NCBI GenBank assembly: GCA_023512835.1
Contig: CM042088.1
Span: 12,702,078-12,766,077, forward strand
From: Taxillus chinensis
Taxonomy: Eukaryota > Streptophyta > Magnoliopsida > Santalales > Loranthaceae
Reading direction: 5' to 3'
Length of the DNA: 64,000 bases
Below the pieces are notes generated by a model. It did no database searches. It was not told the origin of the DNA and saw only the letters and a list, made by a program, of their open reading frames with translations. Numbering within the stretch: position 1 is the first letter of the stretch; every line of letters begins with the position of its first letter. Below, piece after piece: positions 23,601 through 34,503 of the stretch. A program made the translations under genes and the position numbers.

Positions 23601-24255
23601 TTTTTACAAACCAATTCCGTTTAGGAGTTCCAATTCCATTTAAAACACAAAGCAAAAAAAAAAAACATGTTTTACCTTCAAAAAAAAAAAGACAAAAGAA
23701 AGCAAAACCAAAACAAAACGTTTTTTACAAAACATAAAAAACAAAAAAAAAAGTATATTTTCTAACCCAAAAAACCAAAAAAGGGGAAAATAAAAACCAT
23801 TTTTTAGGACTTAAATTTCCAAAAGAAAAAATCAAAACCAACATCAACTGGTAGGATCTCATTCTTCACTTCAAACAAAAACCCAAAACTTTTAGGATTC
23901 CCTTTAGGGATTTAGGGTAAATCAATTTTAACCATAACTTTGACAAATAACTTAGGCAAATAAAAATCATAGACTCTTTAGGAAACTTAACCTAGTCATG
24001 GCAGTACAAATAAAATAAAAACCTCCTCCTCCTAAATTAGATACCGAAAGGGCGCTGTAGCGGTGCTAATCCTTCCCTACACGTAACCAACTCCCGAACC
24101 CTTCTCTGATAACGCGGACCACACACTTGAAACAACTCAAAGTAGAGGGTATCCAACTGTACCCCAAAAACAGTTGGTGACGACTCTAAAATTTCTCATC
24201 ATTGGTCTAGTTTGAGCTCACCCCAAACGGGCCCGAACGAAAACTAGTGATGACA
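20668..24255 (+). mobile_element. S3: OGR solo LTR inside Y1
   Basis: A 3588-bp LTR in plus orientation, TGTTAGACCCCATTTTATC... to ...AACTAGTGATGACA. It is flanked by TTTTT on both sides, but the site is a homopolymer, so the duplication cannot be proved. Comparison with 41060-41090 shows the Y sequence is continuous without it. It holds the TTCGAAGC minisatellite (21210-21800) and A-rich tracts (about 22980-23770). I see no gene in it. Confidence 0.88.
21210..21800 (+). repeat. CCTCGAAGC minisatellite in S3
   Basis: About 260 bp of 9-bp CCTCGAAGC-type units with CCC and CAT variants (21240-21500), then 300 bp of CGACCTTCGACCC-type repeats. This is the reverse complement of the S1 and S2 arrays. 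Confidence 0.88.
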
Positions 24256-24295
24256 TTTTTTACTCACATAACACATAAATAAGACTGATTTTTCT
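24256..24295 (-). mobile_element. Y1 internal remnant after S3
   Basis: About 40 bp that continue the Y internal sequence (ACTCACATAACACATAAATA) found at 41076-41110 and 52090-52125. Similarity is lost after CTGATTTTTCTA, so the Y1 copy is truncated here. Confidence 0.65.
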
Positions 24296-25245
24296 AAAAA
24301 AAGCTATAATGTGAATAGCTCAATTTTCGAGCAACACTCAACTAAACGTGAGATAATGGTCAACATGCAATAAGACCTTTTGCGTAAATATGTTTATAAT
24401 GAATAGGGGACCAAAACAAAGTACATAATCCAAATATAATGACGAATAGAAGTGAAAAGATATAGTTAATGACTACCTCTCCACCATGCTCCAAAACCGT
24501 GTCCTCAACAACATCACTAAGCATCTCAATTAATCTAAAAACCCAAAGATACAAAGCCTTCTACCCAAATCCAAACCCTACACTGCCAAACGCTTGCATG
24601 TCAGATAATGCAAATGGAAATTCAGAGGTGGCTTGAGATTTGAGAAGCATCACAAGGATAACATACATTTGTTGCTGCGATGTCAAAGAGTGCACCAAGG
24701 CAAAGGCCTTGCTTTGGATCCATGTAATCACTCTCTTGTCTGCTTAGATGAATCAGACATGTTATATTATTAGCTTTTCTATTTATATTTATAATGATGA
24801 AAGGAGCTTAGAGGTGATCCAAATGAAAACTGTTCTTCTGAATTGATTATTATATCATATATGTGTTATTTTGTATTTACGATTGTATGTTTAGATTGTA
24901 GCTTTTGATTATCATAAAATTTAGGTAGGTTAAGAAAAATTTAAGATTTAATAGCTGAAACTTTTTTAAAAAAAAACCGGGGGCATTATTTTTTTTTTGA
25001 AGTTTGTCTTAATCACTTAGGACATTCAATTTCTTAGTATTGGCCCTGTGCATCACCCCAACATGAAATTTCATTTTGAAAACGAGTCAGATTTCAATAA
25101 TTTTTTCTTAACAGAAAAAAAAAAAGAAACAATTTAATCTCAATCTAAACCAATGTACACATATGTCTCCATACATTAAAAAACAACCAATGACAAAATG
25201 ATTTTTTTTTATTGGGCAGGGAAAGGGAAACCAACAAGAGGAAGA
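24296..25245. other. Gene-flanking region 3' of the SWEET gene
   Basis: AT-rich DNA with no convincing gene or recognised repeat. It would hold the 3' UTR and downstream region of the SWEET gene. The short frame near 24360-24554 has no recognisable domain. Confidence 0.5.
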
Positions 25246-27066
25246 CTAAACGGACAACGGAGGGACAGAAGTGGGGGTAGATAGTTGCACCCCCTTGGGC
25301 TTTTTTTCAGCTTCAATATTTTTGCTGCTGACTTTAGGAGTACTCTTGTAGTAACTTGCATATAAGATGAGCTGGGCCGCTCCAGATATAGCTCCAAGTC
25401 CATTCCCAATCTATATGCATAGCGTTTAATAAATTAACATAATTATTATGCATAACTACTACATAACCCATTAATTAGTCGTTTAATAAAAAAGAACTGA
25501 ACTGGACTGAACACAAAATCTTAAAGCCCAACACCTATAACTAACATTACTATTATGATGATTAATAACTGTACAATAACAAAAAAAAACATGACACTGA
25601 ACTAGTGAACACAAATATTGAAATTAAATGTCATACCGTGATGTAGAGGTCAAACTTGATCAGGGCATAAGTGACCCATATGACTCCATTGAGGAAGCTA
25701 GCCAAGGAGATGTAAAATGGCATGAACTCCACGCTCTTGGTGGTGATAACTTTTCTCTACGAATTGTAGAAAACCCAATGATAGCATTATTTTCCATGTA
25801 AACTATATGGTCATTTATTTTTTGCTTTTTTGTTTTTTGTTTTTTTAGAACAATCCAAACATAACGCGCTGTTAACTATTTTTAGTATAACCATTTGGCG
25901 AACTTATGATACCAATTAAGAAACAGGTAGGAAAAATAGAGAAGAGCAAGCACACGTACCATGATGGTGAGAGGAGAAGTGTACATCGCCGCCCCACAAA
26001 CGACACAGAAAGCCCCCACAAAATCAGATCTTCTTTGATGGGTGTGGAATACTAAAAGGGTTATGGCTACAATGCCCGTCAGGATCAACAGTTCCATTAA
26101 CAGCCACATCACCATCGTCAACTGATCGATCCACACCAAATATATATATAATATATTATGTAAAACTTCGATAAATAATAGTTAATGTCAATCATCAAAT
26201 TTGAGTACACCACAATGTTCATATTCATGCCATGAACAATGTGTTTCACGTTATGGAAGCTGAATGAGTGTTTAGCGAGAAATTATGAAAATAATTTAGG
26301 ATACGAAACAAATATTAAAAGGCCTACAGGAGATCAATTGGTTTTTAAAAGAGAATAATATTTGAAGACTTGGAAGCGCGGAGATGGAGATGATGCTGAT
26401 GATATACGTAATACGTACCCTGGTTTTGTTTTTGGTGTAGATGAAGAATATGGTGAGATACGCGATCTCTACCGCTAGTCCTATGCCATTGATGGTGACC
26501 ACCAGAGTACTGTTTGGATGAACAATTGGGAGGCCGTAGAAGATCCAAAACGAACAGTTCAACACGGTGGCCAGATATGGGTGAGGTTTGAACTCCTCTG
26601 TCGACTTCTTCTTCAGAATCCTCCAAAACGTCGGCCTGCATCCAAATAAAAAATCAACTAAATTCACCAAATTAACAACAATTGCATATTCTGGTGAGTG
26701 TAATTGATCAATGCTGAAACACAATTGAAGAAATTGATGAGGAGAGTGTTTGTTACGCTGGCGATGCGAACAAAAAGAAGGATATCACATTCCCTGCCAA
26801 TTTAATCAAACAAACCACGCACAGTTAAAATCCCTCCAATAATTGCAAACTACATGAAACTTGCGTCATTTCGCTTCGCACAAACAAAAGACTGACACAC
26901 AAAAGCGAGTTCCAAAATGGACGAATTTGCTTCGCGTGCAGTCGCATTTCGGAATCGAATCAAGTCATTAACCAAGGATGGATTGAAAGCTCCGTACGTG
27001 TATAGAAACCAGAGACTCACCGATGATGCCGACGATCGTCCTGGCCGTTTCTGCCGCATCCGTCAT
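25246..27066 (-). CDS. SWEET bidirectional sugar transporter, 6 exons
   Basis: SWEET proteins carry sugars across membranes by facilitated diffusion. Minus-strand exons are 27066-27021 (46 nt), 26793-26757 (37), 26635-26419 (217), 26121-25960 (162), 25756-25637 (120) and 25410-25246 (165 with TAG). All five introns are GT-AG. The sum is 747 nt, or 248 residues, with no stop or shift, and the exon sizes are the usual ones for SWEET genes. The protein starts [17 protein letters not shown] and has two MtN3/saliva domains (about 9-95 and 103-215), seven membrane helices in all, and a polar tail with EKKPKG. The proline tetrad is present (P27, P47, P150, P167), as are the pocket residues W58, N77, W181 and N197. 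The TARTIVGI start and [12 protein letters not shown] segment resemble clade II members (SWEET4-8), but the exact orthologue is uncertain. Clade II transports mainly hexoses. It is the only intact host gene seen. Confidence 0.93.
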
Positions 27067-28050
27067 CTTGGAACTCAAAGCAAGAAACCCCGAAGCAAAT
27101 CAAGAAACCCAACTCCTGGATCCGTTAGAGAGAACGTGTGTGAGTGCGCGTGAGAGAGAGAGACAGAGGTAGTATATTCGTGTGTCTATTATTCATGTAC
27201 ACACTCACATTTATAGATACATTTGTAATGAACCTGGAGAGTTCAATTTGGAGTTGAAATGATAAGACTCACACGAACAACCCGATTCGTTCTTTGAGTC
27301 ACAGTGAAAAACGATAACTGATGAGAGAGAGAAAGAGGGGTAGTTGCGTTTGCTGTGCTGGCTGCGTAATCGGATTAGATTTTAAGTTATAACCCAGTAA
27401 TTCGAAAACCAGTGGATTTTAATTCTTATCCCAACAACCCCCAACATTCGCGCTTATTTTCTCTCTACATATTTTCTCTTTTTCTCTATGAGAAATGCTG
27501 GGTGGGCAGGCTGTAAGCATTTACCATGTGCCGACTGCCGATGTGCGGGCGGGTATGCGACTGCATGATTATGATTTTTTTCTCTATTTTTTTTTTTTTA
27601 ATTTCCAGCGTCGCTAATTTCCTCTCCTCACTTGCCTCTATTTACGCCGTCTGCCACTGCTTCCCTACGTGGCTTAATGACGTGGTATTTTGTTTGGGCG
27701 CCCACGTTTTCGGCAGTTTTAGTACCACCTCAGCAACATGTACATATAATATATAATATATAATATAATGTTTTTCCCCTTTCTATCCTAAAAATGCGAC
27801 GAACCATGCGATTGACTTTTGAAAAAGTGACATTGCAGCTTCAATGCGCTCCAGCGACTATCCATCAGTTCACACATATATTTAGCTATTTATTATTTAT
27901 TTTCGGTTCAATTTTATTTTACAGATTTTTTTATTTAGAAGAAAATTAATTATATTTTACTTTCTCCTATTAATATATATCACAATAAATTTTTTAATTT
28001 ACTCTATTATGTCATTAAAATAATATTTTTTATTAATTTATTAATTTACT
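27067..28050 (-). promoter_or_regulatory. SWEET upstream region
   Basis: Presumed 5' leader and promoter of the SWEET gene, AT-rich beyond 27740, with a TATAATATA repeat at about 27747-27768. No other gene is visible; the frame at 27526-27756 is compositional. The region ends at an OGR LTR (28051), roughly 1 kb upstream of the start codon, so that insert could affect expression. Confidence 0.5.
27209..27215 (-). promoter_or_regulatory. Probable TATA box of the SWEET gene
   Basis: On the minus strand TATAAAT lies about 143 bp upstream of the ATG at 27066, a plausible distance for a TATA box and short leader. A GA/CT repeat near 27147-27160 lies in the presumed leader. Placement is inferred. 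Confidence 0.5.
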
Positions 28051-28763
28051 TGTTGGACCCTATTTTGTCCGGGTTGGACATAATAATCCCATTTGATGCA
28101 TATACCTTTTTGCCCATGCCATATACCTTGTTAAACAGGTCCTTAGAGATTCCATGCGATTTTCACAAGATGGATGCATTGACACGAACCGGAAAGCCCA
28201 AAATTGATAACCTCTGTTGCCAGCCCCTAAAGTGCCCCAAGATCAACGTTAGTTGATAGAGGATGAAATTTGGAGACTAACGCACTTGACCGAGCTCAAT
28301 TCTGATTTAAAATGAAGAAGTTATGGCCAAAATAATTTTCGTCAGGAAAAGTCAAACTTACCAAAAGACGGTCAATGCCCCTGGTTAAATTGCCCGAAAA
28401 TGTGCACGTGAGGGATAGTCCGAAATGTCTATTTAGGCGAATACGGGTCTTCTTAAACAATCCCTGAAAGGTCGTCCATTTTGGCATTTCAAGTGGGGGT
28501 AAAAAGGTAATTAAAGCCTCGAAGTGTCGGCAGGTCGAAGCTTCGAAGCCTTAAAGACTCGAAGCCTCGAAGCCTCGAAGACTCGAAGCTTCGAAGCCTG
28601 TAAGCCTGCCGATACTCCGACCTGCCGACACTCTAACTTGCCGACATTTCGACCTTTCACCCTTTGCCCTTCGACCCACCGACCTTCAACCCTTTGACTG
28701 TTGACCTTTGACCTGCCAACACTTCGACCCGTTGACCGTTGACCTTCGACCCATCGACCTTCG
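28051..28763 (+). mobile_element. S4 OGR LTR, left part
   Basis: OGR LTR beginning TGTTGGACCCTATTTTGTCC. It holds a short TTCGAAGC array (28515-28600) and is interrupted at 28764 by X2. It continues at 32770 and ends at 34503. Total without the insert is about 2.45 kb, so it is somewhat shorter than S1-S3. Confidence 0.88.
28759..28763. other. Target site duplication CTTCG (left copy, X2)
   Basis: CTTCG at 28759-28763 recurs at 32770-32774, flanking X2. The LTR minisatellite is rich in TTCG, so the match is slightly less telling than elsewhere, but it sits exactly at TG and CA ends. Confidence 0.8.
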
Positions 28764-28992
28764 TGTAATGACCCGCGTTTTGCGATATGTAAGAAGTTAA
28801 TCACAGATGCCTTATGAGTGGAAATTGTTAGGTTTTAGGGAGTTTTTCTTCCACACACTTTAGCTAAAACACCTTGAGTGTTGATGCACAAGTTTGAGGT
28901 AAGAGATGAGCCCAAGAGGGGACTTTCGGGAGGTGTACGTGACAATTGATAACGTGCTTTTATGCCCTAGGAAGATGCTATTTGCATATACA

Positions 28993-29376
28993 GGCGCATT
29001 TAGGCTGTTTTGTCAGGTTTTGGAGATTAATTTTGACCAAGTAGATGGCCTCAAATCAATTGGCGTGCAGAACTAAAGTTTATCAGAATGATGTCCTCTA
29101 CCTTCCACAGAAGTTTCAGAGGCGCTTTTAGGCTGTTTTGTCAGGTTTTGGAGATTAATTTTGACCAAGTAAATGGCCTCAAATCAATTGGCGTGCAGAA
29201 CTAAAGTTTCTCAGAATGATGTCCTCTACCTTCCACAGAAGTTTCAGAGGCGCTTTTAGGCTGTTTTGTCAGGTTTTGGAGATTAATTTTGAACAAGTAG
29301 ATGACCTCAAATCAATTGGCATACAGAACTAAAGTTTCTCAGAATGATGTCCTCTACCTTCCACAGAAGTTTCAGA
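28993..29376 (+). repeat. Three 128-bp tandem repeats in X2
   Basis: Units start at 28993, 29121 and 29249 (GGCGC-TTTAGGCTGTTTTG), each ending near TTTCAGAG. They differ at few positions. Other X LTRs have a single unit here, for example about 57705-57835. Confidence 0.9.
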
Positions 29377-30333
29377 GCCAAAGGCCTTGAACGCCAATTG
29401 GGCCAATTGGCCTGCAAGCATATTACTGCATACCAGCCTTCTACATGATGCAAGGAAGCTTGGGGAAGAATTTCACCTAATTTGGGGCTGCACGCCAATT
29501 GGGAATATGGCGTGCATTATGGCGTGCAGCCATATTTTTGTACCATCACCTTGGTTTTGTGATTCTAATAATCTTTTCCCAAAGGACCATGTTGGAATTA
29601 TGAATATTTTGTCGTGTGTGGATGCGGGAAGGTTGTAGCTTGTGTGATCAAAATTACGTGGTTTTGATGCTGGGATTCATTTAATCAAAACTACGTCTTT
29701 TTGGGGTTTGAGTTATCTATATAAAGAGGTGAAGACTCCTTGTTCTAGGGTTAGGGGTTTTCAGCCACTGCAGCCTTCGTAGAGAGAGAGAGAGAGAGCT
29801 AGAGAGAGGGAAAGAAGGAGAGCTACTGGTTGCTACCGAAGCGTCTTGCGTGGGGAGGACGGCGTCTAGCGCGGGATCAAGGAGGATCTTTTTTAAGGTA
29901 GGGGTTCTATCTTTCCTGGTCTGTTCCGGGGTTAGGCCCTGCATAGATGTTTTATCGAATTTCTATAGCTGTTGTTATGATATTTATATGTAAATTCATA
30001 TAGGTGTAACCTCCTATATGAATGTTGGCCTTCAATGGCGTTTTGGTGTGATTTTGACGTTGGGTGGGCAGTGCATGTCAAATGTTCGATAAAATGCATG
30101 TGTGAATATGTTTGTATGACAATGCCCCGTAGGTGTTTGATAATATACCAGTAAGGCTGAAATTGTGAGTTGGTAAAGGTGTGCATGCTAAGTGCTTGTT
30201 TTTATGCCTGAGTGGCTGGGTTTGTACATTTGTGAATGTGTGCCTACTACGTGTTTGGTTTTATGCCTAAGTGGCAATGTGTACTCTGTTTTGTGAAACC
30301 CGGTGGCTGTGGAAGCCCGGGACTGTTCATGTG

Positions 30334-31291
30334 TGTCACGCCCCGGATTTCCGACCCGGGGAAACCGGTACGTGACTCCCCGTTCACCCACACGGAGGGC
30401 AACGGGGTTGGATTACTGGATGCCACACAAGCAAGTCTAACAATTACAATAAATCAAACAAGCCACATCTTTATTTAATTCCAAACATCAAAGGTTCACA
30501 AAACAACCATGTTCCTTACTACAATTCAATCCCTTAGTACATTTCCCTCCCTGGGGTTACATAAATCATAAAATTACATTTCAGAAGAGAACAATAAAAT
30601 GAAGATGGTCTTCCACCTTGGTGTATCCACCTAACGCCTGTAAGTCCCTGGAAAACAAGCAAACACAGTAGGAGGGGTGAGCAACCACAGCTCAGTAGGG
30701 ATCAAGTCTCCCCAACCCTTCCCATGCTCATAGTGGCTACATGCATGTGCACAGGTGTAGTGACGTGGTAGTATTAAGAAAATAAAGCATTTCACATAAC
30801 GGGCGTAACCTCAGCCCCAGCCACACTGGCTAACAAACCACATCTCAAATAAGTAGTTTAACCGCCTCTTCAGGCCACTGGTTTAACCGCCTCTCAAGCA
30901 AAGTAGTTTAACCGCCTCTTCAGGCCACTGGTTTAACCGCCTCTCAGGCAAAGTGATTTAACCGCCTCTTCAGGCCGGATAGCACAGTCATGCACACAAC
31001 ATACACCACAGTCACTCAAGCATAAAACCAAACACTTGGTGTGCACCCGTTCACAAGTACACCAACCCATCATACAGCAATAGAACAAACACCCAAAGAT
31101 GCATACTTACACCGAATCACAAGTCCAACCACGCAGGCATTTTATCAAACATGTACTAGGCATATACACACAGCAATATTCACATAGGCATTTCATCAAG
31201 CATGTGACATGCACCAACCACCCAACAGCAGAATCACACCAAAATGTCATTGAAGGCCAACATCCATATAGGAGATCACACCTATATGGAT

Positions 31292-31336
<45 letters not shown>

Positions 31337-32242
31337 GATATAATCCATAATCTGCCCTAGAACCCTAGGACAGAGGAGGATTTAGGAAGAACAGAACCCC
31401 TACCTCAAGTAAGACGCAACAACACAGCAATAGTCTGATCCCACGCCGAACGCCGTCCACCCACGAGACTCTGACCACCCACGCAAGACGCCCGGCAGCA
31501 ACCAGGAGCTCTCCTTCCCTCTCTCTCTCTCTCTCTCTCTTTCTCTGCGACGGCTGGTGGAGCAACAAACCCTAAACCTAAAACAAAGGGGCTTCTCCTC
31601 CTTATATAGACAACACAACATCAAAACGACGTAGTTTTGATTAAGTGAATCCCAGCATCAAAACGACGTAGTTTTGATGGAACAAGCTATGACCTTCCCA
31701 CATCCATACACACCAAAATAGTCACAATTCCAACATGGTCCTTTGGGAAAAGATGATTAGAATGACAAAACCAAGGCAACCATGCAAAAACATGCCTGCA
31801 CGCCAATTTGAACGCCAATTTCCCAATTGGCGTGCAGCTCCAAATGCACTCAAACTTCACCCCAAGCCTCCTTGCATCTTGTAGAGGTCTGAGAAGCAAA
31901 AATATGCTTGCACGTGAAATGGGTGAATTCACATGCAGCTCCAAATGCTCTGAAATTTCTGTGGTAGATAGAGGACCTCATTCTAAGAAACTTTTGTTCT
32001 TGCATGCCAATTGTTTGAGGCCATCTACCCTATCAAAAGTGAGCTCCAAGATCAGCCAAAACAGCTTAAAACCGCCTGTATACGCGTAGTATCTTCCTAG
32101 GGCATAAATGTACGTTATCACTTGTCACATGCACCTCCCAAAAGTCTCCTCTTGGGCTCATCTCTTACCTCAAACTTGTGCACCAACATCCAAGGTGTTT
32201 GTGGTTAACTTCTTACACACGGGTTACACACGGGTCATTATA
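30334..32242 (-). mobile_element. X2': reversed X solo LTR nested in X2
   Basis: A 1909-bp X LTR on the minus strand, TGTCACGCCCCGGATTTCC... to ...GGGTCATTATA. Flanks are ATGTG (30329-30333) and ATATG (32243-32247), a 5-bp duplication with one change. Comparing with the uninterrupted LTR near 45540-45560 shows that the host LTR is continuous without it. It contains the GGCGGTTAAA repeat module (30856-30975), an (AT)n run at 31289-31331 and two GACGTA palindromes. The frames in it are spurious. Confidence 0.85.
31620..31678. promoter_or_regulatory. Two GACGTA palindromes, X2'
   Basis: Palindromes at 31620-31641 and 31657-31678, upstream (minus strand) of a TATATAA box at about 31602-31608. 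Same arrangement as in X3, X4 and X5. Confidence 0.65.
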
Positions 32243-32769
32243 ATATGCTAGCCTGTGTGGTTGTGGAAATAATTATATTTGCTGATATAGCTTGCTATTA
32301 CTTTTGTTGAAATAATTGTATCACGACATTGCACTTGTACACATGGCATGTAGATGCTAGGAGCATGGGATGGGTTGGGGAGACATGATCCCTACTGAGC
32401 TGTGGTTGCTCACCCCTCCTACTGTGTGTGGTTTTTCTACAGGGACCTACAGGCGTTAGGCGGGAACACCCAAGTTGGAGGCAGTTCTGTTTTGTGGCTT
32501 GTTTATTATTATTTGAGTTTCGCTGTTTTTGTGTGAGCTTTGTAACCCCAGTGGGAGGATATTGTAATGAGGAGTTTTATGTAATAAAAGCCTGTTTGGG
32601 CACTTTTGTATGTTTGGACTTAATAAAAATATGATTTTTGTCTCTCTAAATATAAAATGTGAAGTGTATGATATCCTGTGTGAGCATGTATTCTATCCCC
32701 TTTATCCAAACTCGGGTAAAGGGAAGGTCACGTTCCGGTCTCCTCGGGTTGGAAATCTGGGGTGTGACA

Positions 32770-34503
32770 CTTCGACCCACCGACTTTCGACCCGTTGATC
32801 GTTGACCTTCGAACCTGCCGACACTTCGACCCTTTGACCCATTGACCTTCGCTGTTTGGCTTCTTTCACTGGCTCTCTCGCTGATTGTTCACGTGACACA
32901 TTTTAATGAGCTAGCCATCTGACAAAATCGTTTTTCAATGCCTGTCGATCACAGGTGCTAAATGAAAAATTAAAAAAGGACAAACACGAGCTGCACAGGT
33001 CACCAGACCACCCGACAACACATAGAATCTAGAAATAAAAAACGCTGGAATTAATAATACACCCGACCAAGCATTAAATGCAGCAATTAATGAGATGCAA
33101 CCAAATTTCCTTAAAACTAGTATCCTCTCCAACGAAAAACGGGGATTGGCACACAGAAAAGAGAAAAATAGAGAGAGATTTGTACACAGAAAGGAGAGTT
33201 CGGCAGAGAGAAAAAAGGAGAGTTCGGCCAAGAGAGAAAAGAAAAAAAAAAGAGTTCAGCCCCAATCTCTCTCTAAAAAAAACACCCAGAGAACGCCCAG
33301 ATTACGCCCAAGCTCTTCCCTTTCCCCCAAATTCTTCACATCAAACAACGCCCAAGCTCCTTCCTAAGAAAACGCCCCAGTCCAGAGATTAAACACCCAC
33401 GAAAATCGAAGGAAAATCCCAGGAGTCTTTGTTCCAATCTCTCTAAAAAAAACCCACGAAAATCCCAAAAAAAATCCCAAGAGCCTTTCTCCAATCCTTC
33501 CCCACTTCCAGTCAACCTCCGGTGTCAATTTCAAACTCTGACTAAGCTCCGGCACACTGCATAGGCGCAAGTTCACAGCTTTCCACTGAATTTAGAGGTT
33601 CTTCCAGCACGATCGACGCCAGCAGGAGAACTCAGACGTGGTGATCTTTAAAGTTGGTTCAGCTACCTTTATTATTATAAAAAATGCTACCTTTATTTTT
33701 TAAAAAAGAGAGGTAAAAAATGCTAAAAAAAAAAAGAGAGAGAGAGAAAGCTAGAAAAAAAAAGAAAAAAAAAAGAGATGAAAGGAAAGAAGAAAAAAAG
33801 AGTAACTTTATTTTTGCTTATTTATGGATGTCATAATCACACAGTTCACGTTTATTTTATGTGTTTACTACTTTGATATGCATTTGTGACAAGTGTGATT
33901 TTGGGTTTTCAAAATAAAATCGGGAAAAAGGTTTTCCAAAAAAAAAAAAGAAACGAAAACGAAATGTTTTTTTAACAAAACACAAAAACCAAAAAAATGT
34001 TTTCTAACCCAAAAACCAAAAAAGGAAAGTAAAAAAAACATATTTCCATTTTTTAGGACTTTAATTTCCAAAATAAAACCAAAAATCAAAACAAACGCCT
34101 AGGATCTCATTCCCCACTTCAAACAAAAAAACCAAAACTTTTAGGATTCCCTTTAGAAATTTAGGGTAAATCCATTTTAATCACGACTTTAATAAATGAC
34201 TTAGCTAAATAAAAATCATAGACTTTTTAGAAAATCTAACCCATTGTAGCAGTGCAAATAAAATAGAAAACATCTTCCTCCGAAAATAGATACCGAAAGG
34301 GCGCTGTAGGGGTGCTAATCCTTCCCTACACGTAACCAACTCCCGAACCCTTCTCTGATAACGCAGACCACACCTTTAAACTACTCAAAGTAGAGGGTAT
34401 CCAACTGTACCCCAAAAACAGTTGGTGGCGACTCTAAATTTTCTCATCATTGGTTTAGTTTGAGCTCACCCCAAACGGGCCCGGACAAAAATCAGTGATG
34501 ACA
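32770..34503 (+). mobile_element. S4 OGR LTR, right part
   Basis: Continues the OGR LTR after X2 and ends ATCAGTGATGACA at 34503. It is A-rich, with the conserved block ACCGAAAGGGCGCTGTAGGG near 34291. TTACT precedes 28051 and CTTGT follows 34503, so the duplication is not intact. The 19-mer TTATGTCATTAAAATAATA occurs both left (about 28007) and right (about 34508) of the LTR. Whether S4 is a solo LTR or a fragment of an element is not settled. Confidence 0.8.

Larger units (their letters stand above)
28764..32769 (+). mobile_element. X2: X-family solo LTR split by a nested reversed X LTR
   Basis: X LTR from TGTAATGACCCGCG to GGGGTGTGACA with CTTCG duplications. It runs 28764-30333 and 32243-32769, about 2.1 kb in all. 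No internal region is present, so it is a solo LTR. It is longer than the 1849-bp X5 LTR, partly because of three 128-bp tandem repeats. The TATA-like CTATATAAAGAGG lies near 29719. Confidence 0.85.

Noticed and set aside
22000..24000. A-rich DNA as a possible gene-poor satellite or mitochondrial insert
   Set aside because: It aligns with the OGR LTR middle region in S1, S2 and S4, including the ACCGAAAGGGCGC block, so it is LTR.
24256..24295. An independent gene start after S3
   Set aside because: This is the remaining Y1 internal sequence, identical to 41076-41110.
26917..27153. Plus-strand 78-codon frame overlapping SWEET exon 1
   Set aside because: It overlaps exon 1, intron 1 and the leader of the SWEET gene on the other strand, with no known domain.
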